From CADEEV01 sp964442185 (GTDB taxonomy: Bacteria; Acidobacteriota; Vicinamibacteria; Fen-336), in NCBI GenBank assembly GCA_964442185.1, contig CAYTWT010000274.1, positions 1 to 64,000 on the forward strand: DNA of 64,000 bases, given 5' to 3'. Shown here piece by piece: positions 60,215-64,000 of this stretch (position 1 is the stretch's first letter; each line of letters opens with the position of its first letter). Below the pieces are notes generated by a model, which saw only the letters and a list, made by a program, of their open reading frames with translations, had not been told where the DNA came from and made no database searches. The position numbers and the translations under genes were made by a program.

Positions 60215-62287
60215 TCAGCTTCGGCTGGGCTCGACCCCGCCCGCCAGCATCTCCCATTGGCTCATCAGCTCGCCGACCTCCCAGATCAGGGCCTTGTGGC
60301 CTTCGGCGGCTTTGTCCGCCCGAGCCCGATCGTCGTAGAAGCCGGGCGAAGCCATCTGCGCCTCGAGCTCCTTCACCGCCTTCTCCTTCTCGGCGATCCG
60401 CATCTCCATCTCCGCGACGCGCGCCCTGCGTTTCTTCTCCTCACGCTCGAGCAGCGCACGTTCGGGCCGGGCGTCCCTCGGGCGCAGCCGCGGGGCGAGC
60501 GGATCGCGCGGAGGCGCTGCGATCTCGAAAGCTCGGACCGGAGCCGTGGGCGCCGGTTTCGGCGCCGCAGGCTTCGCTGCCGGCGCCGCCTTCGCCGCGA
60601 CCGCCGGCGCCTTGCCCGTGACCGTCTTCGTCTCGTCGACCCAGGCGCGCGCCGTGGGCAGCGCCACGGCCAGGCCAGCCTCACGTTGCTTCTTCCAGTC
60701 CAGGAAGTCCTCGTAGCCGCCGGGGTAGAGGAGGGCGGCGCCGCCGCCGATCTCGATCACCTTGGTCGCGAGCTTGTCCACGAAGTAGCGGTCGTGCGAG
60801 ACGAAGAGCAGCGTGCCGCCGTAGTCGGCGAGCGCGTCGAGCAGCACTTCCTTCGAGTCGAGATCGAGATGGTTGGTCGGCTCGTCGAGCAAGAGCAGGT
60901 TGCTCGCCTTCAGCAGCATCTTCGCGAGCGCCAGGCGGTTGCGCTCGCCACCCGAGAGCACGCCGCACTTCTTGTACACGTCGTCGCCGGAGAACAGGAA
61001 GCCGCCCAGGATGCTGCGGATCAGCGGCGCCATCGTCAGCGAGCTGACCGACGACATCTCGTCGTGGACCGTGCGCGCGGCGTGGAGGGTCGCGGCCTGG
61101 TCCTGGGCAAAATAGTCGAGCACCACCTGGTGTCCCAGGGTCCGCGAGCCTGAGTTGGGGGTGTCGGCTCCGGCGAGGATTCGCATCAGTGTCGACTTAC
61201 CCGAGCCGTTCGGGCCGACCAGCGCGATCCGGTCGCCGCGCTCGACCAACAGGTCGAGATGGTCGAGGACGACGCTGCTTCCGTAGCTGCGGTTCACACC
61301 CTTGAGCTCGATCACCACACGGCCGGCCTTGGGCGCCTCGGGAAACTTGAAGCGGATCTTCTTCCGCTGCGGCGGGATCTCGATGCGCTCGACCCGGTCC
61401 AGCAGCTTGATCCGGCTCTGCACCTGGCGCGCCTTCGTGGCCTGGTAGCGGAACTTGTTGATGAAGGCCTCGGTCTTCTCGATCTCCTCGCTCTGCCGGC
61501 GGTGCGCCTCGAGCAGCCGCTCCATCGCCGCCTGGTGCTCGACCACGTACTTCGAGTAGTTGCCGTGATAGTCGGTCAGGGTCTTGAGACCCACCTCGGT
61601 GATCCGCTTCACGGTCGAGTCGAGGAAGAAGCGGTCGTGGGACACCAGCACGACCGCGCCCGGGTAGTCGCCGAGGTACTCCTCGAGCCAGTTGCGCGCC
61701 GGCAGGTCGAGGTGGTTCGTGGGCTCGTCCATCAGCAGCAGGTTGGGCCGCGCCAGCAGCAGCTTCGCGAGTGCGATCCGCATCTGCCAGCCGCCGGAGA
61801 ACTCCTCGGTCTTGCGTTTCAGGTCCGGCAGCGAGAAGCCGAGGCCCTTCAGCACGTCGGCCACGCGCGCGTCGATCTCGTAGCCGCCCAGGTGCTTGAA
61901 GCGCTCCGTCACCTCGGCGTAGCGCTCGAGCAGCCGCTCGTGGTCGCCGCCGTCCTCGGTGGCGTGGGCCAGCCGGTCCTCGATCTGGTGCTGCTCCGCC
62001 TTGAGCGCCAGGATCTCCGCGAAGGCGAGCACCACTTCGTCATAGAGACTGCGGCCGTGGAGGACGATGCCGTCCTGGGGCAGGTAGCCGATGCTCGTGT
62101 CCGAGGCCATCCGGATCGCGCCCTGATCCGGCTCCTCGAGGCCCGCCAGCATCTTGAGCAGCGTCGTCTTGCCGGCCCCGTTCGGGCCCGACAGGCCGAT
62201 GCGGTCGCGCTTCTTGACGTGCCAGGAGACGTTGTCGAGCAGCACGCGCTCCCCGTAGCTCTTCGTCAAAGCCTCGATGTGAATCAC
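60215..62287 (-). CDS. ABC-F family ATPase (translation factor type)
   Basis: A 690-residue soluble protein with two ABC domains and no membrane segment. Walker A motifs are GPNGAGKTT (about 36-44) and GPNGSGKST (about 359-367). Signature motifs are FSGGWQMRIALAK and LSGGERNRLALAK. The Walker B text LLLMDEPTNHLDL and LLLLDEPTNHLDL is typical of ABC-F. A P-site-tRNA-type linker (about 240-320) joins the domains. After an Ala/Pro linker the tail (about 625-690) is a coiled coil like the Uup C-terminal domain. The GTG at 62287 overlaps the stop of the YggX-like gene (GTGA). Confidence 0.93.
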   Translation of the reverse strand: MIHIEALTKSYGERVLLDNVSWHVKKRDRIGLSGPNGAGKTTLLKMLAGLEEPDQGAIRMASDTSIGYLPQDGIVLHGRSLYDEVVLAFAEILALKAEQHQIEDRLAHATEDGGDHERLLERYAEVTERFKHLGGYEIDARVADVLKGLGFSLPDLKRKTEEFSGGWQMRIALAKLLLARPNLLLMDEPTNHLDLPARNWLEEYLGDYPGAVVLVSHDRFFLDSTVKRITEVGLKTLTDYHGNYSKYVVEHQAAMERLLEAHRRQSEEIEKTEAFINKFRYQATKARQVQSRIKLLDRVERIEIPPQRKKIRFKFPEAPKAGRVVIELKGVNRSYGSSVVLDHLDLLVERGDRIALVGPNGSGKSTLMRILAGADTPNSGSRTLGHQVVLDYFAQDQAATLHAARTVHDEMSSVSSLTMAPLIRSILGGFLFSGDDVYKKCGVLSGGERNRLALAKMLLKASNLLLLDEPTNHLDLDSKEVLLDALADYGGTLLFVSHDRYFVDKLATKVIEIGGGAALLYPGGYEDFLDWKKQREAGLAVALPTARAWVDETKTVTGKAPAVAAKAAPAAKPAAPKPAPTAPVRAFEIAAPPRDPLAPRLRPRDARPERALLEREEKKRRARVAEMEMRIAEKEKAVKELEAQMASPGFYDDRARADKAAEGHKALIWEVGELMSQWEMLAGGVEPSRS

Positions 62288-62526
62288 TCGGATGGCCCGA
62301 GGCTCAGGAAGTCGGCGCAGGCGCGCTTCAGCGTTTCGCGGTGTTCGGGGTCCATGAAGTTGAGGCGATACTCGTTGATCACCTTGATCTCGACGCCCTC
62401 CCACTCCTTCCAGCAGTTCGCACAGATGCCGGAGAGGATCCGGGCTTTCTGGGCGCCCATGAAGGCGACCTTGGCAAGAGCGGGCGGCTCTCCGGGGTTC
62501 TTACAGCGCTCACACGTCAGGCTCAT
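62284..62526 (-). CDS. YggX-like iron-trafficking family protein with four-cysteine ribbon
   Basis: An 80-residue protein. The C-terminal half matches YggX: ICANCWKEWEGVEIKVINEYRLNFMDPEHRETL against the family pattern W..W......INE..LN....EHR. YggX proteins protect iron-sulfur enzymes from oxidants. Here Cys5, Cys8, Cys35 and Cys38 form a CxxC...CxxC set that classic YggX, with a single conserved Cys, lacks, so zinc or iron binding by a ribbon is likely. The ATG at 62526 has a GAGG site. It is coupled to the ABC-F gene and diverges from a DEAD-box gene through a shared -10 region. Confidence 0.75.
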   Translation of the reverse strand: MSLTCERCKNPGEPPALAKVAFMGAQKARILSGICANCWKEWEGVEIKVINEYRLNFMDPEHRETLKRACADFLSLGPSE

Positions 62527-62547
62527 GCGGCCCTCAGCAAACTTCCA

Positions 62548-62555
62548 ATTATAAT
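62548..62555. promoter_or_regulatory. Palindromic ATTATAAT serving as -10 on both strands
   Basis: TATAAT reads at 62550-62555 on the plus strand, 8 nt before the helicase ATG. It also reads at 62553-62548 on the minus strand, 21 nt before the YggX-like ATG. This is a candidate overlapping bidirectional promoter. -35 elements are weak. Confidence 0.55.
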
Positions 62556-62563
62556 GGGCTGTT

Positions 62564-63964
<1,401 letters not shown>

Positions 63965-64000
63965 CAGTACCCCCCGGCCTCTCTAGGCCAGCTTGCCCTT

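Noticed and set aside
63976..63989. Rho-independent terminator after the DEAD-box gene
   Set aside because: The 5-bp stem GGCCT/AGGCC is not followed by a T-run. The window ends too soon to judge.

Overview
The window is high-G+C DNA, roughly 70% by eye, from a Gram-negative bacterium with an outer membrane: it carries a TonB receptor, Omp85-type barrels, GspA/GspB and lipoproteins. Housekeeping content (lon-clpX-clpP-tig, tRNA-Leu, rlmN, ackA-pta), scattered exported enzymes and a decayed 3' end resembling a Ser/Thr kinase with a C-terminal propeller fit Acidobacteriota or a neighbouring phylum. That placement is inference. Coding density is high, many genes overlap as ATGA, GTGA or TTGA, and GTG/TTG starts are common. 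No insertion sequence, prophage or CRISPR array was seen. About 60 genes were identified. Layout: 1-5000 is the protein quality-control cluster lon (cut by the window edge), clpX, clpP and tig, all on the minus strand. 5070-19400 is mixed metabolism: an FAD amine-oxidase-fold enzyme, tRNA-Leu(UAG), a secreted copper amine oxidase, prephenate dehydratase, a secreted Xaa-Pro peptidase, a ClpP-fold serine protease, beta-carbonic anhydrase with DUF488, a PLP trans-sulfuration enzyme, a secreted M19 dipeptidase, a radical SAM/SPASM enzyme and an SRAP protein. 19500-25200 is a compact sugar phosphotransferase system: one membrane IIC with two IIB domains, one EIIA-HPr-EI fusion, and a divergent GH1 enzyme carrying the phosphate-binding residues of 6-phospho-glycosidases. 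25600-30800 is glpK-glpD followed by a patatin/Omp85 phospholipase gene that starts inside the glpD stop codon. 30860-34370 holds a DUF4136-glycerate kinase-phosphoesterase operon and a DUF433/DUF5615 toxin-antitoxin pair. 34550-40910 holds the hydroxyacyl-CoA dehydrogenase-ackA-pta operon and a molybdenum hydroxylase operon (2Fe-2S subunit, Mo subunit, di-haem cytochrome). 40930-45800 has a putative nucleotidyltransferase toxin pair, a TonB receptor under a TPP riboswitch (so probably a thiamin-compound transporter), a Rieske-flavodoxin fusion and a small barrel protein. 45850-51650 has the kinase remnant, an SGNH hydrolase, a thiolase, and an outer-membrane barrel paired with an exported protein that looks kinase-like. 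51670-57360 is RhlE helicase, RlmN and a GspA/GspB/PilZ operon. 57400-63964 has a hydrolase, an SDR enzyme, a tandem hairpin repeat, a second SGNH hydrolase, an ABC-F ATPase, a four-cysteine YggX-like protein and a DEAD-box helicase. Cross-cutting signals: (1) a dispersed structured repeat found 3' of clpP, of the Xaa-Pro peptidase and of the SDR gene, whose stem bases differ between copies but stay paired; (2) TAnnnT boxes lying 5-10 nt before several start codons, which suggests leaderless transcripts; (3) an exported kinase-like protein plus barrel cassette that I do not recognise as a described system.
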